Assembly (NCBI GenBank): GCA_977006965.1
Contig: OZ345353.1
Span: forward strand, 3,100,001-3,164,000
DNA from: Phymatolithon calcareum
Taxonomy: Eukaryota; Rhodophyta; Florideophyceae; Hapalidiales
Direction of reading: 5' to 3'
DNA length: 64,000 bases
Shown here: positions 32,504 to 44,859 of the stretch, in pieces
How the letters are laid out: each line of letters starts with the position of its first letter
Position numbering within the stretch: position 1 is the first letter of the stretch
Translations under genes and position numbers: made by a program
The notes under the pieces: generated by a model
What the model was told of the DNA's origin: nothing
Database searches by the model: none
The model's input: the letters and a program-made list of their open reading frames with translations, nothing else

Positions 32504-35400
32504 CTACCCGGAGATGATTGTCGCGTACAAAGAGTCAACGCCGTCGCCGAAAGCTGTTTTCTCCTCTTGTCTATCTCTGACCCCCGTTACTCCCTCTTCA
32601 CGCACCTCTACCTCTGCCCCAACGTCTAAACCTGCTACCGCTATCCTCAATGTCCCCGTGTCCCACACTTCCAGGATGTGGTGGTTTGGGGATGTCGCGG
32701 TCGGCGCCGGCACTGCGAAGTGTGTCATGATACCGACGATCGCACCATATGCACCCCGTGAAAATAATAAGAGTCCCCAGAGGAATACGGGAGTTCTTCC
32801 ACGATATCGAAATGTTCCTCGACCCGCAATGCCCACACAAAACGGCTCCCTCTGCGGCCGCGACGGACTGAACCACGTTTCCAGGGCAGAAGTACACAAA
32901 GTTGCAAGATTCCTTGCCTGCGGAACACGATATGAACTTTTTTGCAGAGTCTCTCGAATCTCGAATATTACACGGGGATTTCCACAGCGGGCATTCCGCG
33001 ACATTCGCCTGCTTTGACGGCGTGCTCTGCGATAATCCACGTTTTGGATGTGTGCACATGAAGCATCGAAAGTCTGACATCTTCTTCTCCGGGTTCATAG
33101 CCTCGTCATTCGGCAGATGCGAAGTGCAATAAGGACATAACGTGTGACGGGCGTTTGAAGATGAATTGGTCATTTGCAGCACCTGAAACTGACACACGGG
33201 CGCCTCGCATCGTGCGGCACCATAATCCCTAATCGCCGCAACTCGAGCGGTAAACTTGTGCGATTAATTACATGTCCTGCAATGCAAACTACGATCTGAA
33301 CCTTTGCTGCGACTCGTATGACCAAAGCCACCTCCCGACCGCGCCCACGCCCACGCCCACGACCTCTACTCCGTCCACCTCCTCCTCGACGAACACTACA
33401 CCGCGACGCTGCTCCTCCATTTCCGGGCCGCCCTTTTAAATCCATTAGCTGATGACAATTCGCACATTCGGAGAGATCGAGCACCAGACTTTGCCATGTA
33501 GCCGCGGTGCATATGTTAAACCTGCTTCGGAAGACATTGCTCAAAGTTTCCGTATTATTACGCAATTGAGCAAACTTGGCGCTACATTCAGTCAGCGCAG
33601 CCTGCAGCACAATTGCAACTTGCGCCTGTCCATTGACATTTTTTTCAGACCCTCCTCCTGCTTCGCGCGCATGTACGTGCGGGCAATACGAAACTGACAT
33701 CTTTCGTGTGACACGACAAGAGCAATGCCGATTTCCGTGGATGCGAAGCGTCCACCGTTGCCCCCTTCTTTCACGACCTAGTTCCGCTCTTGCATTTTCC
33801 TGATATGCTCCGCGATCGTGACGTCCGTTCCGATTCCGTAATGATCCATGAGTGCAACGACATCGGCCTCCGAGAGCAGCGCCGGTGGTTGAGTCTGCGA
33901 CTCGCGCAACGTAAAGCTCTGCCATGGAAGTGTTGCTCCGACATTCAGGAGAGCGGAGGGCATGTCGCGCTCAGACCACTTTTCGAGAGGATGTATGACC
34001 TCGAGATAGCCTTGTGCTCAATGATAAGCCCTCGAGCACCGAAAAACTCGGCCTCGCCAACACGAACCTACACTGACGTTTCTGCCCCTGCTCGTCCACC
34101 GAACAGCACGCCAAGAACCGTTTTGAAACATACACGTAAACTCTGCGGTGGTCATCATTGTCGAACCACCCGGCTGCGGCTTCAGTCGGATGAATTGGTT
34201 CATCAACTTGATGATCGCCATCATTCTGACCGCTAGAACGCGGCCACATGAAGGTGACGATGTCTTGCTGACTGGGCGGGGTAAGAAGCCCGTTTGCAAA
34301 TTTCCCCGTTCTGGATGTCCCGTTTGTTTTTGAATGAGTCCTTTCAGGTTATAAGTTTCATTGAATTGGTCAGTCGCAGTTCTCGGATAGCTGATTAAAC
34401 CCTTGTTGTACAGACTTGCCGCCACGTCCACCAATTTGTCTGAGCTAATCCTCAGCAAACACGGTTCCATTTTTTGCAGCTCCACCGTGGACAGGGATAA
34501 AGGTCTCCATCTCGACTTGTTGCGCTTGTTGACGCTGACAACATGAGCGACGCTTCCTTCGGCTTCATTCTGCTCCACGGCGATCTCGTAGAGCAGATGG
34601 GCTGAATGTTCATTGAAGAGTTGCTTCCACGTCCATTCGAAAGGAACTGTCGTACCCACAAGACTGGGCGTGAACACCTAAATTAGGCGCTGGACAAGTG
34701 CTGAATGGTGAGCCAGCGATCCACGAGACTAACAATTGAAAACTCACAGGTCCATAACTGACGATAGCGCGCCCTTGACCGGAAATATCCAAGTTAAACC
34801 TCTCCACGGATACGGTGAGAAACCAGGTATATGCACTTTCAGCACCCACATCGATCCCCTGTCGGGTATCAGCCATGCACGCAATGCGCTTGGTTAGCTG
34901 CTCAAAATGGACAACAGCACCCAAAAGATCACAGCGGGTCAGAGCCGAGAAGCGAGCATGGTAGACCAAAATCTCGCGGTTGGCGGAGAGACATACTTCA
35001 CGAACGTCGAAAGCCATCTCCTCACCATACGAGTCACAATCGAGCCAAAGAATGACCCAGTCTTCGTGACGAGTTGCCGCGCGCAGAGTACCAATGATGT
35101 CTTCCTTGTTCTCACGGACGGTCCATGCGAAAGGAGTGGCGTTGGGATCAAGCAGGACGCAAGGATCACACGAACCCCACTTACCATACTGTGCCTCGAA
35201 ATCTGTATTCTTGAGACGGCTGATGACGGAGGTGAAGACCATACGACAGGGGATACCGTTGAGTGGCATGTCGAACTCGAAGACGCGATGTACATCGAGT
35301 ATCCATTGCGCACGGTCACTGCCCCACCCTGCCGCAGGACACTGACGATTTCCTTCGCAGCAGACGGCTTCTACGCCACGTTCAGCACGCGCTACACCAT
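32504..35400 (-). pseudogene. DNA topoisomerase III-alpha, degenerate copy A
   Basis: The order of conserved segments along the minus strand is that of eukaryotic TOP3A: VLNVA-KPSAAKEI (start, near 35,385), FEFDMPLNG, the TOPRIM acidic motif LDCDSYGEE, ISYPRTATDQF with the catalytic Tyr codon at 34387-34389, DEPIHPTEAAAG, SKRFLACCSVDEQGQK, LLSEADVVALMDHYGIGTD, TEIGIALV, then a Gly/Arg-rich tail and C-terminal zinc ribbons (PCNIRDSRDSAKKFISC). Lesions: GAG to TAG in the start motif, a 1-nt deletion after it, further frame changes, and TAG for a conserved Tyr at 33778-33780 shared by all copies. One possible intron (GTGAGT...TTTAG) lies near 34,745-34,681. A real TOP3A relaxes DNA with RMI1 and a RecQ helicase; this copy cannot encode a full enzyme. 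Confidence 0.8.
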
Positions 35401-35429
35401 CTCCATCTTGACGGTCGATGAAATGCAAC

Positions 35430-36071
35430 CGACGAGGGAGGCGTTGTCATGTTCCGAAAACCAGTCTGCAGCTACCTGTGCATGATGGGCTGAGCTAGGA
35501 CGAGAATTCTTGGCTGTACAACTAATAAGGTATGATGCAATGCGGATATTTTTGAATTTTCCCAATCGCACTGGCTGCCGCGCACTGCGATCCTGCCACA
35601 AGTGCACATCCTATTCGACCCATCCGGTCGTCGTGAGAGAGAAAGGATTCTATTCTGCCGTCCAGATTGACATCCAAGTCGAAAATTTCTATCATGAATA
35701 ATCACTGTTGTCGATTGTCTTTGGCTCGTACTCGCGCTTGGCATTATAAGTATGAGCTACGAAACGAGGCCTTTTCCCCTGTCATCCTTCTAACTGTCGC
35801 CGAACAAAGAGTCTGCAAGGAGCGGTTTTTCCTTTTGCCCAAAAAAAAGACTCACGGGAATACCTACTTGCACAGCAAAAAACAGCGGAAGGATTAATAG
35901 TGTGAAAGGCGGGAGAGATCAGAACGTCTCATCTTAGAGAGCTGTGGACTTCGCACGCGCATATGGGCAAGAAGTCCAGAGCGAGTACCGTGCAGGTAAA
36001 ACTGATGTCGAATCGGTCTCATTTAATGCAGTTGAGAGCTGAGGTAGCCGTGAGTGTAGCCGGAATGGTTT
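35430..36071. other. Sequence upstream of topoisomerase copy A, no gene
   Basis: No protein-like frame. It is duplicated unchanged, except for single bases, at about 63,190-63,827. It may hold the former promoter of the topoisomerase. Confidence 0.45.
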
Positions 36072-36350
36072 ATTTTCGAGACGCATGAATGTCCGATTGC
36101 TCTTCCGAAAGGATGGGAATGGGTAAATATCGAAGAAGCTGACATTGACCATTGTGACGAGGAGGCACGGCATGCTATCCGCGAAGAGCTCAACAGCATA
36201 TTGCAACGAAGAGAACCGGATTTGCGCGTTGCGTGGGGTCGTGTGGGATGGTTCACGGAAAATGTGAAATGCGAAAAGCGGCCACGACAAGAGTACAATC
36301 CCTTATCAACTGGTGTAAGATCACTTCAGCTCATCTGGGCCATATTGTAA
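36072..36350 (+). pseudogene. Inverted fragment of the kinase gene (middle part)
   Basis: The plus strand reads IFETHECPIALPKGWEW through EELNSILQRREPDL to WGRVGWFTEN, matching residues in the middle of the APH-like kinase but in the opposite orientation to all four full copies. After that the match ends and the frame runs another 27 codons to TAA. It lacks both ends of the gene. Its counterpart at the right edge of the window shows that it belongs to the A/D block. Confidence 0.7.
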
Positions 36351-36927
36351 AGCCATCGGGAAGAGTCGGGATAACGACAGTCTTGGGTTTGAAAGATGGT
36401 TTGATAATGGATCTTGCCGCCTCGAGTGTCAGCGGAACTCTCTGATGGACCACATGGCTTCGTTCACGTAAACTCCTGCGAACTAACTCATCAGTAGCAT
36501 CGTTTCTTGAAATTCCAAAGTGACTCGGTATCCAAATGGCTAATCTTCTCGGACATTACTTGTTCTGTGAGTCACCAAAGTTTCCCATATTTCTAACTTG
36601 GCATTGGGGAAACGCAAATCTAAGCGCTGAGTCCGTTCCTTGATATTACAATTTTTAGTTTAGTAATTCAGATTACTGAAACCGATGTGCCATTCAACAT
36701 ACTGTGTGCTTCACGGTTCGCTGTTTAAAGGGATTACATAATGTGGCAACAACGAACATCGTTTTCAGAACGAATCTTGTGCTGAGTCCAATAGTCTCGC
36801 GGAAGGCTGCGCAAATCTGTCACTTGATAGTCGACCTCATAGACCCGGACTGCAACAGCATTCCAGATCAAGTTTCCGATCTCACAATCATGAATATCGG
36901 CGTGACTGGTAATGACACCACTACTCT
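36351..36927. other. Unassigned sequence between kinase fragment and hydrolase remnant
   Basis: Short frames exist on both strands (for example 36704-36985 plus, 36734-36958 minus), but none has a recognisable motif and there is no second copy in the window for comparison. Confidence 0.4.
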
Positions 36928-37851
36928 CTACATTGTAGCAGTGTCTGGATCTAAACATAAACTGCTGTCTGGGCTTCCCACCTGAACGACGTTCAGTGAA
37001 CGCTCCGTTTCCATCTCCACCTGTCGCAAGGGCCGTGTGTTTCGGAAGCCAACAAGGCCTGCCGGCGCGTTATGGAAGAGACTGTATGCAATTAGCGCCA
37101 AATCAGAGCCAAACACCGTCTCCACGACAGACCTAGGGACAGGGATGAGCTTAGTCGCCAACGGCCGGTACGACCCGCCTCTTCCCACAGCATGACTGTC
37201 AAGAGCACCCTGAGTAATAATCAAATTTAGTCTGCGGCACTTGGAGGGGCTCCTGGCTCTCTCCATCCGCGGAAGGAAAGACCCAGGAGCCCGTCCAATT
37301 GCCGCGGAACAAATCACATGGGCACCACGGCTAGTGCCAAAAAGGTGGTATCGGATCGAGTGCGGCGAATGTCGCATAAGATCAGCAATGAGAACGTGTA
37401 CACCGCGACTTCCCTCATTATTCGCATGTCGTTCGAATTATCCAAACACAATATCCTGAGTGACGAATAGTAGTCCGCCAGTCATACTGCGGTCAATGAC
37501 ACCAACGATAGGAGTTTCAGTTACTTTTCCTCTCTCCTCGACAAGGACGCGCACATCACCGCAATGAATCTGACTATCATCGATAATGCTAGCTGAAGCG
37601 TGCGCCGCGAAACTGCCTTGCACTGCGATTTGGTCCGCGACATCAATAAGACATGTTTTCACGGACTCAAGACATCGCACTGGCGCATCGCTGCTTTCGC
37701 CGTCGCTGAAGGTCTTCATGACTTCTTCCTTGTAATTCTCTATGGCACGCATGCATGGAGAGTTTTGTAAGTTGGGGAGATTGTTCGAACTTGAGAGGTC
37801 TGACGTGGCGAGCATTTCTGCTTCAACGCTAGACTCGCGGAGCAAGTTCAA
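36928..37851 (-). pseudogene. Alpha/beta-hydrolase-like remnant with an in-frame TAA
   Basis: Two parts in the same frame, separated only by TAA at 37438-37440. The second part has a strand then FGTSRGAHVICSAA, a G-x-S-x-G nucleophile elbow, later LNLIITQGALDSHAVG and VFGSDLALIAYSLFHN, where an acidic residue follows a strand as in alpha/beta hydrolases. The first part (starting NLLRESSVEAEM) has no motif I recognise. The catalytic His is not identified. There is no ATG-to-stop frame of full length, so I call it a broken gene. Family assignment rests on the elbow and the strand pattern. Confidence 0.45.
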
Positions 37852-38000
37852 TAGCGTTTCGACGCGAGCCTTGTTAATTGGCTCCGGTTAGAAGAAGTTC
37901 AGCCCAACATCATGCTCACCATGAAACACATGTACAGTATCGGTACTGCAATGTTCGTAGGGACTGGTAGAGCTCAACTGTGTGTGTCCACGTCAGTTTG

Positions 38001-39500
38001 CTACTGTAGTTTTGAGCTTGTCTCAACTTTCTCCACCGCCCACTTCAGTCTCCCCCACACCAAGCGCAATTCCGTTTCCAATGCATCTTGACAGTTACTT
38101 TTCGCTTGCTCTTCAACATGGATGAGTTCATTCAGTGTCCGGAAAGCTCTTGACAAAAATGTCAACAGGGGAACAGCATAGTAAACTTTAGCAACTTTTG
38201 TGAGTGCAATACCCATTTCTGCACAGTAAACAGACAAACTCTTGGGGTTGAAGATAGAAAGGTCAAAAAGAGAGCAACCTACATGAGATTGATTCCAGTC
38301 GAAAAAGCAAAACGACCCAGTTGTTCCGCCCGGCCGAAACATATTTCCTGTCGGCAAATCACCGTGAACGAAAGTCGTTGGCACCTTTGCATTTCGAACG
38401 TCACGTAAAGCTCGGATAATGTACGCTTTCCAACGCTTCACATATTTGAATGGCTCATTATCCTTCAGAAAATTAAGCTCTTCGTGTTTAAGTAAAAAGT
38501 CGAGGTTCTTCTCCATCCATTCTGTACTCAGAACCATCATTCCTGCCGCTTCCAGTTCCGGAATCGCTGACATGCTCGCCTTATGCAGCTCGGCCAGGTC
38601 TCTGAAAAACTGCGGCAATTCGCTATCTTCAATACCATTATCGAGCAGACCCCATTCTTTTCCGTGATCGGCTGATATCGTGATCCTCTCTTTCGTGTCA
38701 ATCAAGAGGGGCTTCGCCACAAACGAAGGTGCTACCTTGCACAACACCGATGTTATCGCCGCCTCATTGCAGAAAATAGGTGAACATTTCAGGAAGTAGA
38801 ACCCTTTGTCGGTGTTCACTCGAAGTAAACTGCAAAGCATTGTTGCTTTCAGTTGAATCACCGGTCCCATCACCTCTAGTCCATGCGATCTCAGAACCCT
38901 GCACATCCATTTCGCCTTTTCCGTGAACCATCCCACTCGGCCCCACGCAACGCGCAAATCCGGTTCGCTTCGTTGCAATATGCTGTTCAGCTCTTCGCGG
39001 ATAGCATGCCGTCCCTCCTCGTCGCAATGGTCAATCTCAGCTTCTTCCATACCCACCCACTCCCACCCTTGCGGAAGAGTAATTGGATCTTCATGTGTCT
39101 CGAAAATGATCACAGATCGAACAACCGTGGTTTCGGAAATCTCCTTTTCCCGATTCCATATCCATCGCAAGATCGTAACTGGAAAGTTGAACCCAAGTTT
39201 CAGTTTCAATTCATTCATCATATTGGGAGCGATTGGCGAATTTATAAGGTGTCCAAAACATTGCGGAAGCATCCACTCGTCTCAATTACGAATGGCAAGA
39301 ATTCGATTCCGTGTCGTGTCGGGAATGAGCAATTGTAGCTCGTTGACCTCATCTCTTGCGCAGCGTTCCCATGTCAACAAACAGTCTTTCGATTCCTCCA
39401 TAGCGCCTCCTTGATGCTCCTCCGTTGTTCCCGAGAGCGCCTTGTCGCTTGGAATGACGTATGTGACTTTGCCTCGCTGCACGAAGATCGCAGATCCCAC
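38001..39500 (-). pseudogene. APH-fold kinase-like gene, copy B, in-frame TGA
   Basis: Same protein as copies A and C with all kinase motifs (FVHGDLPTGN, CFFDWNQ). A single GGA to TGA change at 39282-39284, in the Nudix-like segment after ILAIRN, splits it. The part downstream of the stop keeps 423 codons from an ATG (MLPQCFGHL), so an N-truncated kinase domain could still be made. The upstream frame has no ATG within reach (SNFRVVGSAIFVQRG), so the normal start probably lies in another exon. It keeps the TAG stop that copy A has lost. Confidence 0.75.
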
Positions 39501-40267
39501 GACTCGAAAATTGCTCTGTGTAAGTTGTCATACTGTGCAGGTTGCCACGGCACATGTCCGCCCTGTTGTGGATACACATCCTTCATATACAGTACATCAT
39601 AGGTCCACACATGTGCCTGATCGTCCTATCATATTGTCTCATAACACGCCCAAGATAGATTCATATCCCTCACAGGCTTGTACTTATTTTCTTTTGTGCA
39701 ACTAATCCATCGCACTATTTCGGATGTTGCCGTCATTCCAGATCGTCAAGCATATTAACTGTAAACTCAGGAAAGTGAAAACGAAGGGTAGTTTTAAGTA
39801 TCTTTCCATATATGAATACGTTATACCGTATTCGTGACTTTCGCGTTCATGCACGGTGGACCATGTCCAGTGGACCTCGTAAGGGAAAAAGAACAGCACA
39901 GAGCCAAGTAAGTGAAATGAAGCGTGGGTCGACAGAATGGAAAGATTGCGGTTGAGCTGCTTTGATTCTGAATGGTGCCGACTCCGAGCAGTGAGGGTCC
40001 AGTATCCTTTGCGTTCGTTTACCATTGGAATGCGAGCCTCTTGAGTCTGTGGAAACTTCATTAAGTTGTTCTGGACCTCCACTTCTGTTCTTTGGTAATC
40101 ACAAGTAGTATCCAACGCGACGATCTTGACGGCAATGGTTCCTTAGCAATATTACCCATTTCGGACTGCTCGATCAATTCGACTACTTGCCGAACGCTGA
40201 TCTACTCGCGTGTCGATCGTCACCAGAATCGCGAACGTTCTTTTGTAACAGAGCGGAAAAATATCTC

Positions 40268-40390
40268 ATGTACCCGGACATCGGAAAAATACATATAGGA
40301 GAAAATACTACGAGTGAAAGAGAGTCCAAATCGTTACGGTATGTCGGCGTCCGTGATTTGTTTTTCCGACGGCAGAGCTTCGATCTTTAA
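40268..40390 (+). pseudogene. Opposite-strand short ORF, block B, start codon lost
   Basis: Counterpart of 32267-32407. The ATG position reads GCG, leaving an internal ATG and 40 codons, and there is a 3-nt deletion in frame. Coding value doubtful. Confidence 0.2.
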
Positions 40391-40487
40391 ATATCATTTG
40401 AAATCTGTACCAGAAACCAGAATCGCTTACCGGTCACTGTCCCACCCGCGGCGTCGTTAAAGCTCGGTTTGACGAGAAGAGACATTG

Positions 40488-43440
40488 CTACTCGGAGTTG
40501 ATTGGTGCGGACAAAAAGTCAACGTCGTCGCCGAAAGCTGCTTCCTCTAGTCTGTCTCTGTCCCCCGTTACTCCCTCTTCCCGCACCTCTACCTCCGCCC
40601 CAACGTCTACCCCTGCCACCGCTATCCTCAATGTCCCCGTGTCCCACACTTCCAGGGTGTAGTGGTTTGGGGATATCGCGGTCGGCACCGGCACTGCGTA
40701 GCGTGTCATGATACCGATGATCGCACCATATGCACGCCCTGAAATTAATGGGAGTCCCTAGAGCAATATGGGAGTTTTTCCACGATACAGAAATGTTGCT
40801 CGACCCGCACTGCCCACACAGAACGGCTCCCTCGGCGCTCGCGATTGACTGAGCCACGTATCCAGGGAAGAAGTACACAAAGTTGCAAGATTCCCTGCCT
40901 GCGGAATGCGAATCGTGTTACACGAAATGAACTTCTTTGCAGAGTCTCTCGAATCCCAAATATTACACGGGGTTTTACCAGGGGAGTGTTATGGGGGGGA
41001 GTAACACGAACCCCTTATCATACCGATTTTTTGGATTTGCGTCTATAGTGTGTGTTTGATATAATTTTGCAGGGATTAATTGCTTCATAAAAAGGAGAAT
41101 GAAAGCTGAAAATATGGCCCTCGTTCCCGGAACATTGGGAGCTGCCAATGTAGCGGTCGCTCTCGTTGCAGTATTCGATTTTGTGGTGAAAAACAATAGA
41201 AATATTCTGTAAACAAGAGTTATTATTGATACAGCCTGAACTCATAATTTTTGCCGGCACATCAATGTCATGCTTTTGCAGACAAGTTTTGAAACAAAAA
41301 AAAATCAGTGTTACTCCCCCCCATAACATTCCCCTGGTTTTACGCAGTGGACATTCCGCGACATTCGACTCGTTTGACGGCGTGCCCTGCGATAATCCAC
41401 GTCTTGGATGTGTGTACATGACGCATCGAACGCCTGCTATCTTCTTCTCCAGGTTCACAGCCTCACTAGGTGGATGCGAAATGCAATAAGGACATAACGT
41501 GTAACGGGCGTTTGACGATGAATTGGTCCTTTGTACCACTTGAAACTGACACACGGCGCACTTCGAATCGTGTGGCTCAATAATCTCAAATCGCGGCAAC
41601 TCGTGCGGTAAACTTGTGCGATAAATTACATGTCCTGCAATAACTACGATGTGAACCTTTGCTGCCACTCGCATCACCAAAGCCACCGCATCGACAGCGT
41701 TCACGCCCACGACCTCTGCTCCTTCCACCTCCTCCGCGAACTCTACATCGCGACGCTGCTCCTCCATTTTCGGGTCGCCCGTTTAAATCCATAAGCTGAG
41801 ATTGGGCAGCACAGTTTGTCATGTAGCCGCGGTGGATATATTAAACCTGCTTCGGAAGACATTGCTCAACGTTTCTGTATTATTAAGCAACTGAGCAAAC
41901 TTGGCGCTACACTCAGTCAACGCAGCTTGCAGCACACTTGCAACCTGCGCCTGTCCATTGCCTCTTTTCTCAGACCCTTCTCCTGCTTCACGCGCATATA
42001 TGCGCAAGCAAGATGGAGCTGACACTTTTCGTGTGAGAAGACAAGAGCAATGCCGATTTCCGTGGGTGCGAAGCGTCCACCGTTGCCCCCTTCTTTCAAG
42101 ACCTAGTTCCGCTCTTGTACTTTCCTGATATACTCCGCGATCGTGGTGCCCGTTCCGATTCTGTAATTATCCATGAGTCCAATGACATCGACCTCCAAGA
42201 GCATCTACGGTGGTCATCACTGTCGAACCACCGGGTGCGGCTTCAGTCGGATGAATTGGTTGATGAACGCCATCATCTTGACCACCAGGACGCGGCCACA
42301 TGAAGGTGACGAGGTCTTGCTGACTGCGCGGAGTAAGAAGCCTGTTTGCAAATTTTCCCATTCTGGATTTCCCGTTTGCTTTTGAATGAGTCCTTTTTAT
42401 AGGTTTCATTGAATTGGTCAGTCTCAGTTCTCGGATAGCTGATTAAACCCTTGTTGTGCAGACTTTCCGCTACCTCCACCAATTTGTCTGCGCTAATCCT
42501 CAGCAAACGCGACTCCGCTTTTTGCAGCTCCACCGTGGACAGGGATAAAGGTCTCCATCTTGACTTGTTGCGCTTGTTGATGCTGACCGCATGCGCGACG
42601 CTTCCTTCGGCTTCACTCTACTCCGCGGCGATCTCGTAGAGCAGATGGGCTGAATATTCATTAACGAACTGCTTCCGCGCCCATTCGAAAGGTACTGCGG
42701 TACCCACAAGACTGAGCGTGAAGACCCAAAATAGGCGCCTGATAAGTGCTGAATGGTGAGCCAGCGATCCACGATGAGACAAACAATCGGAAACTGACAG
42801 GTCCATAACTGGCCATGGCGCGCCCTTGACCGGAAAGATCCAATATATATCTCTCCACGGATACGGTGAGAAACCTGGTATACGCACTTCCAGCACGCAC
42901 GTCGATCTCCTGTCGGGTATCATCTATGCACGCAATGCGCTTGTTCAGCTTCTCAAGATGGGGGACAGCGCCCAAAAGATCACCGCAGGTCATGGCCGAG
43001 AAGCGGGCACGATAGACCAAAATATCGCCTTTGGCGGAGAGACATACTTCACGAACGTCGAAAGCGATCTCCTTACTATAAGAGTCACAATTGAGCCAGA
43101 GAATGAGCCAGTTTACGTGACGAGTTTCCGCGCGCAGAGTGTCGCCGATATCTTCCTTGTCTTGGACGGTCCATGCGATACGGGTAGCGTTGGGATCAAC
43201 CAGGGCACCAGGATCAACGAACTCCACTTACCATACTGTGCCTCGAAATCTGTTTTCTTGAGACGGCCGGTGACGGACGTGAAGACCATACGACAGGGGA
43301 TACTGTTAGGTGACATGTCGAACTCGAAGATGCGATTGTATATCGAGTATCCATTGCGCACGGTCACTGCTCCACCCTGCCGTAGGACACTGACGATTTC
43401 CTTCGAAGCAGACGGCTTCTCCGCCACGTTCAGCACGCGC
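40488..43440 (-). pseudogene. DNA topoisomerase III-alpha, degenerate copy B
   Basis: This copy keeps the correct start motif (LNVAEKPSASKEIV) and the active-site segment ISYPRTETDQF (Tyr codon 42435-42437), which copies A and D have altered to TAT. But the TOPRIM motif reads LNCDSYSKE, losing the first Asp, and a 1-nt deletion follows GKW. A segment with the C-terminal part of the active-site domain is missing between about 42,210 and 42,200. The shared TAG is at 42103-42105. A 358-bp inverted-repeat element interrupts the zinc-ribbon region at 40979-41336. Confidence 0.8.
40979..41336. mobile_element. MITE with 29-bp terminal inverted repeats and 7-bp target duplication
   Basis: The ends 40979-41007 and 41308-41336 are inverted repeats with one mismatch, starting caggggagtgttatgggg. 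Each side is flanked by gttttac (40972-40978 and 41337-41343). Copies A, C and D of the same topoisomerase lack the insert, which proves the insertion. CAGGGG ends recall hAT elements, but those usually make 8-bp duplications, so the superfamily is uncertain. Inside is a 37-codon plus-strand ORF (41107-41220) with a hydrophobic stretch (ANVAVALVAVFDFVV), probably chance. Confidence 0.85.
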
Positions 43441-43824
43441 TACACAATCGCGACCTTGACGGTCGATGAAATGCAACCGACGAGGGAGGCATTGTCGTGT
43501 TCCGAAAACCTTCCTGCATCTACCTGTGCATGATGGGCTGGGTTGGGGCGAGAATTCTTGGCTGTATACTGTATGAGGTATGATTCAACACGGATATTCT
43601 TGAATTTTTCCCTATGGCACTGGATGCCGCGCGCAGTGCGCGCACTGCGATCCGGTCATAAGTGCACATCATATTCGACCCGTCCGGTCGTCGTGAGGGA
43701 GAAAGGTTTCTTCGTCGGCCGGGTGATGATATTAAATTATGACACGTGAAGCTGCTTATGTAGCACTTTTTTTGACGAATCTGGGTTTTGAATGGCCTTT
43801 ATCTTGCGCCGTGAGTAAAGCACC

Positions 43825-44288
43825 GTGATAAGCCGAGGTCTCATATCCGTGCCGAAGGCCCATATGCTGTCGGAGCTTGGGAAATCATTCAGAAAAAAAG
43901 CGCTTCTTGTCCACACCGATCGCGATGATGGTAGAAACGAAGAGGAGTTCGATAGGCTGCAGCTCGCTTTCTTTTCCATTTTCGTTGGCGTAATTCGCGA
44001 TGTCTATAACCAGCAAGGCGAGAACGGCATTTCACATGTTAAGTGTACTGCGTCTGGCGTATTTGCGTGGATGGCAGAGGAAGCTAAGGGAAAAGAAAAT
44101 ATGACGAGGAAGAGGATTTGTCGCACATCGACATCGACGTGGACGAGAACAATGTAACTCCAGTGGCCGACGAGAAGGATGAACTGGTCGCCGAGATCAA
44201 GCAGAAGAGGAAGGAGGAGAAGACACATTACGACGCATGGGTCGATCGTATGGGTGCTCAAGGTGCCACCTTGAGCACAGTGTTCTAG
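43825..44288 (+). pseudogene. J-domain (DnaJ-like) protein fragment with a frameshift
   Basis: From an ATG at 43864 the product reads LSELGKSFRKKALLVHTDR and EEEFDRLQLAF, matching helices II and III of a J domain; the HPD signature is HTD here (codons 43912-43920). Helix I is missing upstream. After about 44,095 the coding sense moves to the next frame, giving a highly acidic then basic coiled-coil-like tail (YDEEEDLSHIDIDVD, VAEIKQKRKEEK) ending in TAG at 44286-44288. A J protein would stimulate Hsp70; with HTD and the frameshift this one is probably inactive. Confidence 0.6.
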
Positions 44289-44859
44289 AGGAGGTTTCGG
44301 TTCCCATGAAAGAGACAAATGGGAGTAAGAAGAAGAAACATAGTTGATGAACCGTGTAACAATTGAAGTCAAGTTTTAGTTGACAGTGGTCTTCGCTAAA
44401 TGAAATAATTTGATCCATCGATTTTTTCTCTGGTCTTCTCTTGCTAAATAGTCGCTCTACCCAACATATCTTTGCTCTCTTGGAGCACGTTTTTTGAAAG
44501 TTTGTGACTATCACTGCAGAGCTCCTTGTTTTCAGTTCATGCTCTATTAGAGTAGCAGGTTTCATAACAGGCAACGCAGAACAACAAATTTAATAATATT
44601 ATCCACGGCGTATCCCTAAAACAATTGCCGTCCGTCCTATGCGAGGGTACGGTCGCAGGCCATAATTCTTCATGATTGAGCGGTCATGTGTCTTAAGTTG
44701 AATACTCTTGGTAAACGTCAAAAGTCAATCATCTACCGAGCCAGCCTCACTCGAAAAGTCGAATCACAGCGCGACCAACTGCATTCACTGAGGTTGCGCG
44801 ATCCTGAAAATTTCACAGGAATTCGCAGGTAGTTGAGTTCTTCGAGGCTCTGACGCACA
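44289..44859. other. Spacer after the J-domain remnant, no gene
   Basis: Only short minus-strand frames without motifs. Confidence 0.45.

Larger units (their letters stand above)
29426..36244. repeat. Duplicated block A (near-identical to 57176-64000)
   Basis: About 6.8 kb matches block D with roughly ten visible substitutions and one 6-bp length difference in a cgcccac-type repeat near 33,345. The match runs to the right end of the window. The offset is 27,750 before the length difference and 27,756 after it. It contains the BED-like ORF, kinase copy A, topoisomerase copy A and an inverted kinase fragment. Confidence 0.9.

Noticed and set aside
32514-33017. Plus-strand ORFs opposite the topoisomerase copies, for example 167 codons here and at 60264-60767
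   Set aside because: They are antisense to a clear topoisomerase reading with conserved zinc-ribbon cysteines and have no motif of their own.
36928-37851. eIF2B-alpha-like pseudogene
   Set aside because: An initial impression from VVET and LALIAYSLF; the GTSRGAH elbow fits an alpha/beta hydrolase better and no eIF2B motif is convincing.
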